This document shows positions 16,224 to 25,359 of a stretch of 64,000 nt of DNA, in pieces. The DNA comes from CAVROP01 sp050008495 (GTDB lineage: Bacteria > Acidobacteriota > Terriglobia > UBA7540). The notes below the pieces were generated by a model. The model was not told the origin of the DNA. It did not search any database and saw nothing but the letters and a program-made list of their open reading frames with translations. Each line of letters begins with the position of its first letter. Position 1 is the first letter of the stretch. Made by a program: the position numbers and the translations under genes. The stretch lies in the NCBI GenBank assembly GCA_050008495.1, contig JBEKMN010000043.1, positions 23,433 to 87,432 of the forward strand, read 5' to 3'.

Positions 16224-18556
16224 ATGCACGCTCTGCTCCAAGATGTGCGCTTTGGCTTTCGGATGCTGGCGAAGAACCCCGGCTTCACGGCGGTGGCGGT
16301 GATCACGCTGGCGCTGGGGATTGGCGCGAACAGCACCATTTTCAGTTGGATCAACTCGACGCTGCTGGACCCTATTCCGGGGGCGGCCGATACCAGCAAG
16401 CTAGTCTCGGTCATGAGGGGAGAGTGGAGCGAGAATCCCATGCCGCCGTTTTCTTATTCTGACTACGCGGATCTGCGCGCCAGCACCGAGAGCTTTTCCG
16501 GCCTCATTGCGTACCAGCAGGATTTCATGTCCCTCACCGGAAATGACAAGCCGGAGCGCTTATTCGGAGAGTTTGTTTCCGCGAATTATTTCGATGTGCT
16601 CGGTGTGCCTCCCATCCTCGGACGCAGCTTCTCGCTGACGGAAGAAGAAAAAACCGGAAGCACGCCGGCGGTAGTGATCAGCTACGCCCTGTGGCAGAGC
16701 CATTACGGGGGGGACCGGTCCGTAATCGGCAAGTCAATGGAGATCGCCAAACGCCTGTGCACGATTGTAGGTGTGGCTCCGCCGGGGTTCATAGGATGTG
16801 CGAAGGGGACGCGTTCGGATCTTTGGGCTCCCCTGGTCTATGGTAACGATCAGTTCCGCCAGCGTGGCACCTTCTGTCTCGACGTTCTCGGAAGGCTCAA
16901 GCCCGGCGTCACGCGCCGACAGGCAGAGTCGGAGCTGGACCTTCAAATGCAGCGGATCGTCAAGCAGTATCCCGATTCGCACCGCGGCCCCAACCAGATC
17001 ACGCTCGACCCACTCTATCGTTCACCCTTCGGCACCAACGTTTTCATGTACAAGACGCTGCCCATGCTGCTGGCGCTCGCCGCGGTACTGCTGTTGCTGG
17101 GCTGCGCCAACGTTGCCAATCTGCTGCTGGTTCGCTTCGTGGCCCGCCGGCGTGAGCTGGCGCTGCGCTTGTCGGTGGGCGCCGGGCGCTGGCGGCTGCT
17201 CCGCCAGCTCTTGGTGGAAAGCCTGGTGCTCGCGCTGCTGGGCGGGGGAGTCGCCATGCTGCTCACGAGCTGGACGGCTGGGTCGTTTGCCGCCTTTTTT
17301 CCGCCCACCAACTTTCCACTCGCAATCAATGGCCGGGTTGACCACGTGGTGCTCGGCTTGACGGTCATCATCTCAATTCTCAGCGCCTTGATCTTCGGGA
17401 TTCTGCCGGCGCTGCGCTCCTCCAGTTTGGCTCCCATCACCGTGTTGAAGGAGGAAGTGGGGAGTGTGTCGGGCGGAATTTACAAATCGCGGCTCTCCCG
17501 GGCCTTGGTGGTGGCGCAGATCTCCCTTTCGCTGCTTTTGCTGATCTGCGCCGGTCTCTTCACTCGCAGCCAGCAGAACGCCCAGCGATTGGATCCTGGC
17601 TTTGACCCTAACCACGTGCTGGTGGCTTCCTATGATCTTGGAGCTCTCGGCTATTCGCAGGATCAAGGCATCGCCTTTCACCGGCAATTGCTCTCGAAGC
17701 TCTCGGCCCTGCCCGGGGTTGAGTCATGCAAGTCAGCTCCGCCATCGTCGGTCCGAACTACCTCCGCACGATGCGTACTCCCATCGTTGCAGGGCGCGAC
17801 TTCACCGAGCACGACACCGCGGGGTCACAGCTCGTGGCCCTCGTGAACGAGGAATTTGTGAACCGATACTGGCCCGGGCAGGACGCGATCGGGAAGCGGT
17901 TCAGCCAAGACGGGCAGTCGTTTAATGTCGTGGGCGTGGCCCGAAATGGCAAGTACCGCCGCTTGGTTTATCCCCCGGAGCCGGTCTTCTTCCGGCCCCT
18001 TTACCAGCGTTATCAGGGTCTGGTGATGATTCACGCCCGGGTCTCCGGCGATCCGCGGAGTTACGCCGCAGCGGTGGAGAAATCCGTTCACGAACTCAAT
18101 GCCGATCTGCCCGTCTTTGGTGTGACCACGCTCAAGGCCAGCATGCAGTTTGGAAGCATTTTCGAACGGCTCGCCGGGACGTTCGCCAGCGCGTTTGGAT
18201 TATTGGCGCTGGCCCTCGCCGCCGTGGGCATCTATGGGGTGATCGGCTACACCACGCGCCAGCGCACGCACGAGATTGCCATTCGCATCGCGCTCGGAGC
18301 ACGGCCCACCGAGGTGTTGCGGTTGGTGCTGGGTCAGGGGCTGGTTCTGACCCTCGCGGGCTTGGCCGCGGGGATCGCCATGTCGCTGGCGCTGACTCGC
18401 TACCTCAAAAGCGTGCTCTTCGGCATCACTACGAGCGACCTCTGGACCTACGCGGGGGTGACGCTCTTGCTTTGCATGGTGTCGCTCATTGCTTGCTATA
18501 TCCCCGCGCGCCGGGCAACGAAGGTCGATCCTATGGAGGCGCTGCGATACCAATAG
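16224..18556 (+). pseudogene. MacB/FtsX-type permease (acidobacterial duplicated orphan permease), broken by deletion
   Basis: The gene starts well (GAGGGA, then MHALLQDVRFGFRMLAKNPGFTAVAVITLALGIGANSTIFSW) and encodes a MacB-like periplasmic domain and an FtsX membrane block (MLLALAAVLLLLGCANVANLLLVRFVARRRELALRLSVGAGRWRLLRQLL) up to SKLSALPGVES near 17720. The frame then shifts: the rest of the second half (IVGPNYLRTMRTPIVAGRDF, later LAAVGIYGVIGYTTRQRTHEIAIRIALGA, ending VDPMEALRYQ) is read in another frame from about 17726. Intact relatives have roughly 40-50 more residues at this point, so an out-of-frame deletion is likely. The family lacks its own ATPase. Function is presumed lost unless both halves are made separately (there is an ATG at 17726). 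Confidence 0.85.
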
Positions 18557-18639
18557 CGACTGCAAACCACCGCCGTCTCCGGCCGGCTTCGTAGGGGTCA
18601 GGTCCAACCCGCCCAGCCGAGCCATCCGCACTGCCAACA

Positions 18640-19365
18640 CTAAACATCCAGCAGCAGGCTGCGGCCTAACACTCCAGTGGCCTGATCCTGCGCTGCCAAC
18701 GCCGAATCACGCGCGAGCCCTGCCAAGCAGCGAAGCTGGCCGGCGAAGTCCCAAGCCAGATCGCGGGCGGCCCGGACATTGCATATGGCCAGAAGCCTGC
18801 CAATTTTCCCAGTGTCCTGGGCCAGCTCACCCAGGATTCCTGTGGCGAGGAACTGGAGAGCTTGGGGAAGGACGGCTTCCAGTATTCCGTTCACGTGCTC
18901 ATAGTCTTCGTGCTGCGGGCTCGTCTTCCCGGGGCTCAGGTTCAGCTCGGCGCCGGTCTGCACCAGCGCCAAAGCCAGATCATGATTGATGTGCGCATTC
19001 ATCCCAGCCAGCGCAAACTGGATGCGTTCAATACCAGGTCGATAGCGCGCTTCGAATAGGGCCTGCCAGGAAGTGGGAACTTGCGCGGGGCTATTCAGCC
19101 AGTTCAAGATTGCTGAGAAATAGAACTGGGCAAAGACGACGTCGAGGCGGGTAAGCCATGCCGAATCTTCCCAGCCTCCTTGGGGCGGACTGCTGTCCAC
19201 CTTTTGAGTGACCATCATGTAGAGAAGGTTGAACCACTTGAGCCCGTCGCCGCTCGGCAACAGGCTGTCGATCCTCCGCATCAACGTGAGAACGTCGCCG
19301 ATTGTCGCGGGTGGAGGGCCGCTTGTGATTTCGATAAGTTGGCCATCAATGGCAGTGCTGTTCAT
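18640..19365 (-). CDS. DUF5995 family protein
   Basis: 241 residues. Segments typical of DUF5995 are DVLTLMRRIDSLLPSGDGLKWFNLLYMMVT, WLTRLDVVFAQFYFSA, WQALFEARYRPGIERIQFALAGMNAHINHDLALALV (the AGMNAHINHD block is the family hallmark), and a C-terminal helical part. There is no signal peptide; it is likely a soluble helical protein of unknown function. The gene is isolated, convergent with the broken permease and just downstream of a broken VOC gene on the same strand. Confidence 0.83.
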   Translation of the reverse strand: MNSTAIDGQLIEITSGPPPATIGDVLTLMRRIDSLLPSGDGLKWFNLLYMMVTQKVDSSPPQGGWEDSAWLTRLDVVFAQFYFSAILNWLNSPAQVPTSWQALFEARYRPGIERIQFALAGMNAHINHDLALALVQTGAELNLSPGKTSPQHEDYEHVNGILEAVLPQALQFLATGILGELAQDTGKIGRLLAICNVRAARDLAWDFAGQLRCLAGLARDSALAAQDQATGVLGRSLLLDV

Positions 19366-19397
19366 AGACCACTCCCGCGCTTAGCAAGGCGTCACTG

Positions 19398-19743
19398 TCA
19401 TGAAGCTCTGGAAGGGTTCAGCGGCGAGGGGTGCTTAGGCTGGTAGAGCCAGAGTTCGCTGCCGCCCGGAAGTTTCAGGGCGGTGAGCCGGCCCCAGCCG
19501 GTGTCGTTGACCGGCTGCGTAAACTCCACACATCAAGTAGAGCTGATGATGTCCTTTCAACGCGTCGCTGCCCGGCCACGACTTCTCGTCTGTGGGGTGG
19601 ATGCCGAGCTCGGCCGGAGGTAACGCGAATATCAGCCAGCCTTCACCGGCATCCACCGATGCCAGTCCGAGCACGTCCCGGAAGAATGCGCGATCCGCCT
19701 CGGCATCGCGTGTGTAGATCACCACATGGGCTGCATTGATCAT
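19398..19743 (-). pseudogene. VOC/glyoxalase-like protein, frameshifted and internally deleted
   Basis: The frame starting at 19743 is a good VOC N-terminus (MINAAHVVIYTRDAEADRAFFRDVLGL, then GWLIFALPPAELGIHPTDE and HQLYLMC). After LYLMC it runs into unrelated sequence. The expected C-terminal strand (GWGRLTALKLPGGSELWLYQPKHP) is present in a different frame from about 19500 down, ending at TGA 19400-19398. About 20 residues between the two halves are missing. The break is near 19512-19530. The protein would be non-functional as a metal-binding VOC fold. Confidence 0.8.
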
Positions 19744-20480
19744 CGTCCTTCTCCTTCCAGATAAAGCCTGGCCTGCGGAGGGCCGCTCCAGGTTTCCGCT
19801 TCGGCAGGCCGGCGAATGGAGATTCCCTTCACAGCGTTAGTTTTGGTGCTTAAATCCCCGTTCCCTACTTTAGAACGCCTTGGAATAGCAGGCAAGGCCG
19901 AAGTTACAACCACGGACCTTGCCAATTCACGCTTTCTCCAGACGGTGTGAAAGCTGCGCCGCCGAGTCTCACCTCTCCCAGGCCGCTGGATTTACCTCTC
20001 TTCATGGCGCTGTCAGATTGTGGTTCAAGGATGGGATACCCAGTGCACGATGGCCGTCCTTTTCCTAGTCAACGACTGGCATTCGCCAGCCCTGATGCAC
20101 GATGAACTTGTTGAATCGCCGGCTCTAGGTTCGACTGATGAAATGGAACCGGAAGTGAAACCACATACGGTAATTGCAACGCGGTGGACGGCTAAGGGAC
20201 TCTAAATAATTGTGCACGCTCAGGGATCGTGTCGCAAGCCGTGGGAATGTTCAGGGATCGTGTCACAACCGGGGAACAGAGACACTAAAAGCGGCCTAGC
20301 AGCCGCTGGTTATCGCCAGGCGTTTCGACCTACAAGCCAAAGGGCGCGCTTGACTATCCTTGGGCGGGCGCGGACCGGAGCGACCGGCTGGCCGTTAGTT
20401 CTCCCCCCGCGTGAACGAAATTGTTGATGTGGCTGGCCATAGCCCTACCCAGCTCGGCCGAATCGCTAAACATGTAGACA
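19744..20480. other. Gene-poor region with direct repeats
   Basis: 737 bp without a supported gene. The 13-bp sequence CAGGGATCGTGTC occurs twice, 31 bp apart (20221-20233 and 20252-20264), just upstream of a transposase fragment; this may be a remnant insertion-sequence end. On the minus strand near 20360-20500 a peptide-like stretch (INVYMFSDSAELGRAMASH) could be another gene fragment but I cannot identify it. Confidence 0.4.
20221..20264 (+). repeat. Direct repeat of 13 bp, possible IS end
   Basis: CAGGGATCGTGTC at 20221 and 20252, each followed by (G/A)CAA and preceded by a TGTxC-like sequence. The position, about 310 bp upstream of a transposase remnant on the same strand, fits a terminal sequence of the element. 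No matching inverted copy was found downstream. Confidence 0.4.
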
Positions 20481-20573
20481 TTGATCCGCCCGCCCGTCGA
20501 GCCTTGCGCGCCCGGCGCGAGACCCGAACCCGCCACGCCTTGCCGCCCCGCGCCGATTCCGCCAGGCGTCTGG

Positions 20574-20735
20574 AAGCGCAAGCGGCGGCGGGTGGAAGAG
20601 GTGCACGTCTGGCGAGCGCGCCGGGCCTGCTGGGGGGAGTTGGTGCAGTGGGATACGTCGGAGCATGACTGGCTAGAGGGCAGAGGGCCGAAGCTCTATT
20701 TGTTGGCGATGATCGATGACGCAACGAGCCGACGC
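20574..20735 (+). pseudogene. Transposase fragment (rve/DDE integrase-core type)
   Basis: An open frame includes VHVWRARRACWGELVQWDTSEHDW, LEGRGPKLYLLAMIDDATSR. This is the start of a DDE integrase core: WGELVQWDTSEHDWLEG holds the first catalytic Asp and LYLLAMIDDATSR is the conserved strand. It resembles transposases grouped under ISNCY. The remaining core (second Asp and Glu) is missing: the frame changes at about 20736 to unrelated sequence. There is no N-terminal HTH region in frame. Confidence 0.75.
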
Positions 20736-20738
20736 TGT

Positions 20739-20948
20739 TCACCTATCATCGTCGGCAGCCCTCCTGCAGATTTCGTTGCCATTTCCGCACATCCCAATCG
20801 CAGACAGGGGCAGCGCAAAGGCGGTAAAGCTCCAAACCCGCGTCACGGGGAAGCCGAACTTGCCGAAATGCTGCGCCACGATTTCATCCACCGGCTGGAG
20901 GTCTTCAACAGGTTGATCCCGGTCCACGGATTGGACAGCGTCCCTCAC
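20739..20948 (-). pseudogene. Fragment of a second MacB/FtsX-type orphan permease
   Basis: On the minus strand the frame from a GTG at 20948 reads VRDAVQSVDRDQPVEDLQPV, then DEIVAQHFGKFGF and FTAFALPLSAIGMCGN. This matches the stretch of orphan permeases with SVDxDQPV, a 'FxxxLLGxFAxLALLLSAIGIYG'-like start of a membrane helix, with several damaging changes. It ends after ~60 residues. It abuts the transposase fragment at 20735-20739, so the junction is probably an old insertion or deletion point. Confidence 0.65.
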
Positions 20949-21088
20949 AGAAAATGTTGTGATCTAAGGCGAGGTGATCCTCCCGCGAGCGGCAGAGGAC
21001 GGGAATAGCCCATCCCTCAGCCAGATGCCCCCGCGGGTCGACGGCTTTCGAAATCGCTGCACAGCAAAAAAAGTGCAAAAAGAAGTGT

Positions 21089-21137
21089 TTGACAACGACG
21101 TTTTCATGATGCTAGCTTGGGCGTGGTACCGGTACCG
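21089..21137 (+). promoter_or_regulatory. Promoter and LacI-type operator of the GH42 gene
   Basis: TTGACA at 21089-21094, then about 18 bp to TAGCTT (21113-21118). The perfect 12-bp palindrome GGTACCGGTACC occupies 21125-21136, continuing as G, so it contains CCGGTACCG (21129-21137). Its position is at or just after the start site, where a bound repressor would block transcription. The same core occurs at three other promoters near the LacI gene. Confidence 0.65.
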
Positions 21138-21263
21138 TAACTGGAAATCCGGCATGGTTGGGGGAGGGAGCCTCCGCAAACCGCAGGAAAGCCGCTTGTG
21201 GAACCAGAGCGTCAGGGTGTCGCTGAGGGCCAGTCATTGCCAGAAAACGAGGGTTGAATCACT

Positions 21264-23375
21264 ATGCGGGTATGGGCAAGGACGGTGTGCGGGTTGGTAA
21301 GCCTCTGCATGGTCGTTGTGCCGGTCGTGCAGGGACAGGAGCAAGCTGCTGCGAAGCCCTTCGACCTGATCGAATGGAACGGCGGCAAATTCGTCTATGG
21401 TGTGGATTACTATCCGGAAGCGTGGGACGAGAGTCAATGGGGGAAGGACGCGACTATGATGCAGGAGGCCGGAATCAACTTCGTCCGGCTGGCGGAATAT
21501 GCCTGGGTGAAGATGGAACCCCAGGAAGGCCACTTCAACTTCGATTGGCTCGACCGGGCGCTGAAGGTGCTGAATGCTCATGGTATCAAAGCCGTGCTGG
21601 GAACACCCACCGCCTCGCCGCCCGCTTGGCTGTATGCGAAGTATCCCGACATCGCCGTAATGGGCGCCAATGGAATCCGCTATCATTACGGCTCACGCCA
21701 CAACTGCTGCCTCCACAATCCTGCTTTCATCGCGGCTACACGCCGGATCGTCACGGCCATGGCGGAACGCTATAAGGATCATCCCGGAGTGATCGGCTGG
21801 CAGATTGACGACGACGAAGTCGGAGATCCGAAATGCTTTGACCCTGTTAGCTGCGTCGCCTTCCAAAAGTGGTGCCAGCACAAATATCAGACCCTCGACG
21901 CGTTGAACCAGGCATGGGGCACGGTTTTCTGGGGCCACACGTATCAAGCCTGGTCAGAAATCCCGCTGCCCGGGAACACGGTCTTCAACGCCCCCAACCC
22001 CAGTCTGTCGCTCGATTTCGACCGCTTTAGCAGCGATTCGGCGCACAAGTACCTCGACATCCAGGCGGCGATTCTCCGCCAGATCGCCCCCCGCCAAGCC
22101 ATCACCCACGACGAAATGGGCATGTATCCGGGCGTTGACTACTTCGACTTGAATCGGTCGATCGACTTCTCCGGCTGGAACGACTATCCGATGATGGAGG
22201 AGAAGGACTACGCGCAGTATACCGTACCCGGACTGGAGCACGACGTGATGCGCGGATCGAAGGGCAACCAGAATTTCATGGTGATGGAGCAGGGCATTGG
22301 CATACCCGGCTGGTATGTATTCTGGGGACGACAGGCCCCACCTGAACTATATCGCGTGTGGGCCTACCAATCTGTGGCGCACGGTGCGGACGGCGTCTGC
22401 TACTTCCGATGGCGAACTTCACGCTATGGCACAGAACAATACTGGCAAGGAGTCTTGGACCAGGACAGCTACCCCAATTCCCGCTACCAGGCCGTTGCGC
22501 GCACCGGGAAAGAACTGGGGAAGCTCACGGAACTTCTGCACGGCTCGAAGGTCGTGTCGCCTGTCGCCATGCTGATTTCCCCCGATTCTCGTTGGGCATT
22601 TGAGATCCAGCCGTTGGTCGAAGGCTTCAGCTACGACCGGCAGTTCCACGACTTCTACGATGCCTTCCGCAGGGCTGGCGTCAGCGTGGACGTGGCGTTC
22701 CCGCAGAGTGATGTTTCCACTTATCGAGTGGTTGTGGCGCCCTCGCTGTTTGTCGCGGACCAAAGATTGGACGACAAGCTCACGGCCTTCGTGACGAACG
22801 GCGGGACGCTGATCCTCACCTTTCGCTCAGGGGTGAAAGACGAGCACAACGTGGTGACCAACCGGACCCTTCCGGGTGCCTTCGCCGAACTCACCGGCGT
22901 GGCCATCCATGATTTCGACCCGCAACTCAATGAGGAACAGGAGGTGATGGGACCGGGCGAGCAACACTTCCCCGCGCGCGTCTGGTCCGATATCCTCGAA
23001 CCCACCTCGGCCAAAGTCGTGGCGTATTACGGCAAAGGCTACTACGCGGGTAAGGCGGCCGTGACCGAAAACAGTGTGGGGAGAGGCTTGGTGTACTATG
23101 TAGGTACCGAATCGGCCTCGCCTTTTTTCTACGACCGGCTGATTGCCAGCGCTGCACAGAAGAACACACTAGCCCTGAATAGCAAGATCCCGCAGGGCGT
23201 AGAGGTGGCCGCACGCCAAAAGCCCGGGACGAAAATCCTCTTCCTGCTGAACTACACGAGCAGTCCGCAAACGGTGCCGCTCGATCAGGCCTGCCACAAC
23301 GCTTTGACCGGAAAGACAGAACCGATGGACGTCCAGGTTCTCCCGTACGACGTGAAGGTGCTGACGACCCAGTAG
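21264..23375 (+). CDS. Secreted GH42 beta-galactosidase
   Basis: 703 residues with a signal peptide (about 1-24). The GH42 TIM barrel begins KFVYGVDYYPEAWDESQWGKDATMMQEAGINFVRLAEYAW and includes GTPTASPPAWL and SRHNCCLHNP. The nucleophile Glu lies in MVMEQGIGIPGW (Glu342). The acid/base segment, usually WQxDNE, reads WQIDDDEVGD (179-188), so the Glu is displaced by one position or replaced by Asp. After the barrel come the GH42 trimerisation-like domain (about 430-600; YRVVVAPSLFVADQRLDDKL, FVTNGGTLILTFRSG) and a C-terminal beta domain. Expected role: release of terminal beta-galactose outside the cytoplasm. It heads the gene set that shares the CCGGTACCG operator. Confidence 0.88.
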   Translation: MRVWARTVCGLVSLCMVVVPVVQGQEQAAAKPFDLIEWNGGKFVYGVDYYPEAWDESQWGKDATMMQEAGINFVRLAEYAWVKMEPQEGHFNFDWLDRALKVLNAHGIKAVLGTPTASPPAWLYAKYPDIAVMGANGIRYHYGSRHNCCLHNPAFIAATRRIVTAMAERYKDHPGVIGWQIDDDEVGDPKCFDPVSCVAFQKWCQHKYQTLDALNQAWGTVFWGHTYQAWSEIPLPGNTVFNAPNPSLSLDFDRFSSDSAHKYLDIQAAILRQIAPRQAITHDEMGMYPGVDYFDLNRSIDFSGWNDYPMMEEKDYAQYTVPGLEHDVMRGSKGNQNFMVMEQGIGIPGWYVFWGRQAPPELYRVWAYQSVAHGADGVCYFRWRTSRYGTEQYWQGVLDQDSYPNSRYQAVARTGKELGKLTELLHGSKVVSPVAMLISPDSRWAFEIQPLVEGFSYDRQFHDFYDAFRRAGVSVDVAFPQSDVSTYRVVVAPSLFVADQRLDDKLTAFVTNGGTLILTFRSGVKDEHNVVTNRTLPGAFAELTGVAIHDFDPQLNEEQEVMGPGEQHFPARVWSDILEPTSAKVVAYYGKGYYAGKAAVTENSVGRGLVYYVGTESASPFFYDRLIASAAQKNTLALNSKIPQGVEVAARQKPGTKILFLLNYTSSPQTVPLDQACHNALTGKTEPMDVQVLPYDVKVLTTQ

Positions 23376-23531
23376 TGGCGGGCTTCAGCCTAGTCCGCTG
23401 GAAGACCCCCGGCTCGCCACGCCTCTTGAGAACCGCCGGCGGGATCCGATGGCACCTACCGTGCCATGTCAGCAGGCAGTCGCGAAATCACTTGCCTCGC
23501 GAATTACCGATCTTCGAAGCCCGCCGAGCGG

Positions 23532-24980
23532 TCACAGCTCGTCATTCCCGCAGGAGATGGCTGTTCCAGAAAAAGGCCAGCCCCGTCTCCGCCAGGCCAG
23601 GAGAAGAAACACAGCGAGGCCGGCGGCAACCGTCACGAAGGCATAGAATATATACATCCAGCCACCGGGCTTTGCCGCCGGACTCCAGAACACATAGAGC
23701 CATCCAATCAGGGCTACCACCACCGGAGCCGGGTAGAGCCACATCTTGAACGGCCTCTCAGCGTCCGGACGGCGTCTTCGGAAAACGAATAGTCCAATGA
23801 TTTGTCCCACGAACTGGATGAGCAAACGGGCCAAGATCATGGCCGTAATGATCTGCGCCAGATCAAACAAGCTTGCAATTATCACCAGCAGTCCGACCAG
23901 AACAAGAGATCGGTGCGGAAACTCTCCAGTCGGGTGCAGGCTTCCGAACCAACGAAAGAAAGCACCGTCGAGTGCAGCCGCATAAGGGATGCGAGAATAA
24001 CCAAGCATCAGGGCGAAGGCGCAGGCAAAGGAAGTGATGAGGATCAGGACCGTGATTGCGACGGCAGCCCATTCCCCATAGATCCGTGCCATAAATACCG
24101 AGGCTAGTGCATTATAGGCAGGTGAACCTCTCTCCACGATTTCTCTCCACGGGACCACGGAGACGAAGCTGAATGAAACAATAAAGTCAATCGCACTCAC
24201 CGCGAGGATCGAAAGGATCACAGCATAGGGGATTGTTCGCTCAGGATTCTTTACCTCTCCACCCAAATAGCAGACCTGGTAGTACCCAAGGTAATTGTAA
24301 ATAACCAGCACTGTCCCGTTCCCAAGCCCAGTGAGGAATGCCAGATTCAGACCGAACGCATGGGGCGGGAAGTCCAGGGCCAATCCGAGATTCATGTGGG
24401 TCAGCCCCGCAACGATGACCCAACCGGTCGTAACCAGCGTCACGATCCAAAGCAACATCATCACGCGGGCTACATCATGTATCTTCCGGTATAATGCAAA
24501 CATGACGAGTGTGGAAATGCCCGCTGCCATGAATTTGAGCACCCATGGGTGCCCCAGCAGCGCCCTCCACAGAAAGCTGAGATACTGCACCATACCAATA
24601 CTCACGGAAGCTATCTCGAGTGTCCCGCTGAAGAGAAATTGCCAAACAAAGAGCCATGCCATTAGCTTCCCCAAACGGTCTCGACCAAAGCTGTCCCGAA
24701 GATAAACGTATGACCCTCCGGAACCAGGAAGGGCCGCCCCAAGTTCAGCAACCACCAAGCCATCGCACAAGGCCAATACTGCTCCCACCAGCCAGCTCAG
24801 TAGCGACTGAGGCCCTCCCAATGTAGCTATAATGGGAGGGACGGTGATGAAGATCCCGATCCCGATCATGTTGGACATGTTGATGGAAGTTGCGTTAAGG
24901 ATCCCGAGCTCTCGTCTGACCTGAGTTTTTGCAGGGACTTGCTCTGCAGGGAAAGCACTCATCTCTGGTGGTTCGCTCAA
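23532..24980 (-). CDS. APC-superfamily permease
   Basis: 482 residues from a TTG at 24980, chosen because GGAGGG lies five bases upstream; the ATG at 24962 is an alternative and the open frame up to 25097 lacks a start signal. About 12 membrane helices. Helix 1 begins NMSNMIGIGIFITVPPIIATLGGPQSLLSW, with the unwound G-I-G-I-F substrate motif of amino acid/amine transporters, followed by GALPGSGGSYVYLRDSFG. It imports an amino acid, amine or related solute across the inner membrane. In a glycan region this is unusual, but the operator CCGGTACCG in its promoter ties it to the cluster. Substrate unknown. Confidence 0.88.
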   Translation of the reverse strand: MSEPPEMSAFPAEQVPAKTQVRRELGILNATSINMSNMIGIGIFITVPPIIATLGGPQSLLSWLVGAVLALCDGLVVAELGAALPGSGGSYVYLRDSFGRDRLGKLMAWLFVWQFLFSGTLEIASVSIGMVQYLSFLWRALLGHPWVLKFMAAGISTLVMFALYRKIHDVARVMMLLWIVTLVTTGWVIVAGLTHMNLGLALDFPPHAFGLNLAFLTGLGNGTVLVIYNYLGYYQVCYLGGEVKNPERTIPYAVILSILAVSAIDFIVSFSFVSVVPWREIVERGSPAYNALASVFMARIYGEWAAVAITVLILITSFACAFALMLGYSRIPYAAALDGAFFRWFGSLHPTGEFPHRSLVLVGLLVIIASLFDLAQIITAMILARLLIQFVGQIIGLFVFRRRRPDAERPFKMWLYPAPVVVALIGWLYVFWSPAAKPGGWMYIFYAFVTVAAGLAVFLLLAWRRRGWPFSGTAISCGNDEL

Positions 24981-25123
24981 CGTATCCCTCCACCTCGAAA
25001 TCCGAACGGGATGACAACATCCGCCACAGCGGTGGGTTGGGCCGGAGAGGCACACACGGGAACATTGCCCGAAAAGTTTAGGAGGCGGCAATGTCACTCA
25101 GCAGGTAAGACCGCTGTGCGTGT

Positions 25124-25172
25124 CCGGTACCGCGATCTCGCGTAAGTTAGCAGACCTGTGCGCTGCCTGCAA
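25124..25172 (-). promoter_or_regulatory. Promoter and operator of the APC permease gene
   Basis: On the minus strand: TTGCAG (25172-25167, a weak -35), 17 bp, TAACTT (25149-25144), 11 bp, then CGGTACCGG (25132-25124). The operator-to--10 distance matches the other three sites. The LacI gene is divergent and has only a possible extended -10 of its own (TGATATGCT ending at 25301). Confidence 0.55.
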
Positions 25173-25359
25173 TAGGAAAAACGACCGCACCCGGCGATTC
25201 ATTGAGGCGAGAGGATTCCGACAGTGGGCAGGATGGCAAAAAGGTCGAAGGCTAGCGAACGGCTCGGCACAGCACAGAAGATTAGAAGAATGTGATATGC
25301 TCATGGTTGCGAGGACGTGCAACCAACTCGCTTGACCTCGCCTTTTTGCAGTACAGACC

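Noticed and set aside
20354..20581. Minus-strand frame with INVYMFSDSAELGRAMASH
   Set aside because: Looks protein-like for ~40 residues but has no start signal and I cannot assign it to a family; kept only as a note in the gap entry.
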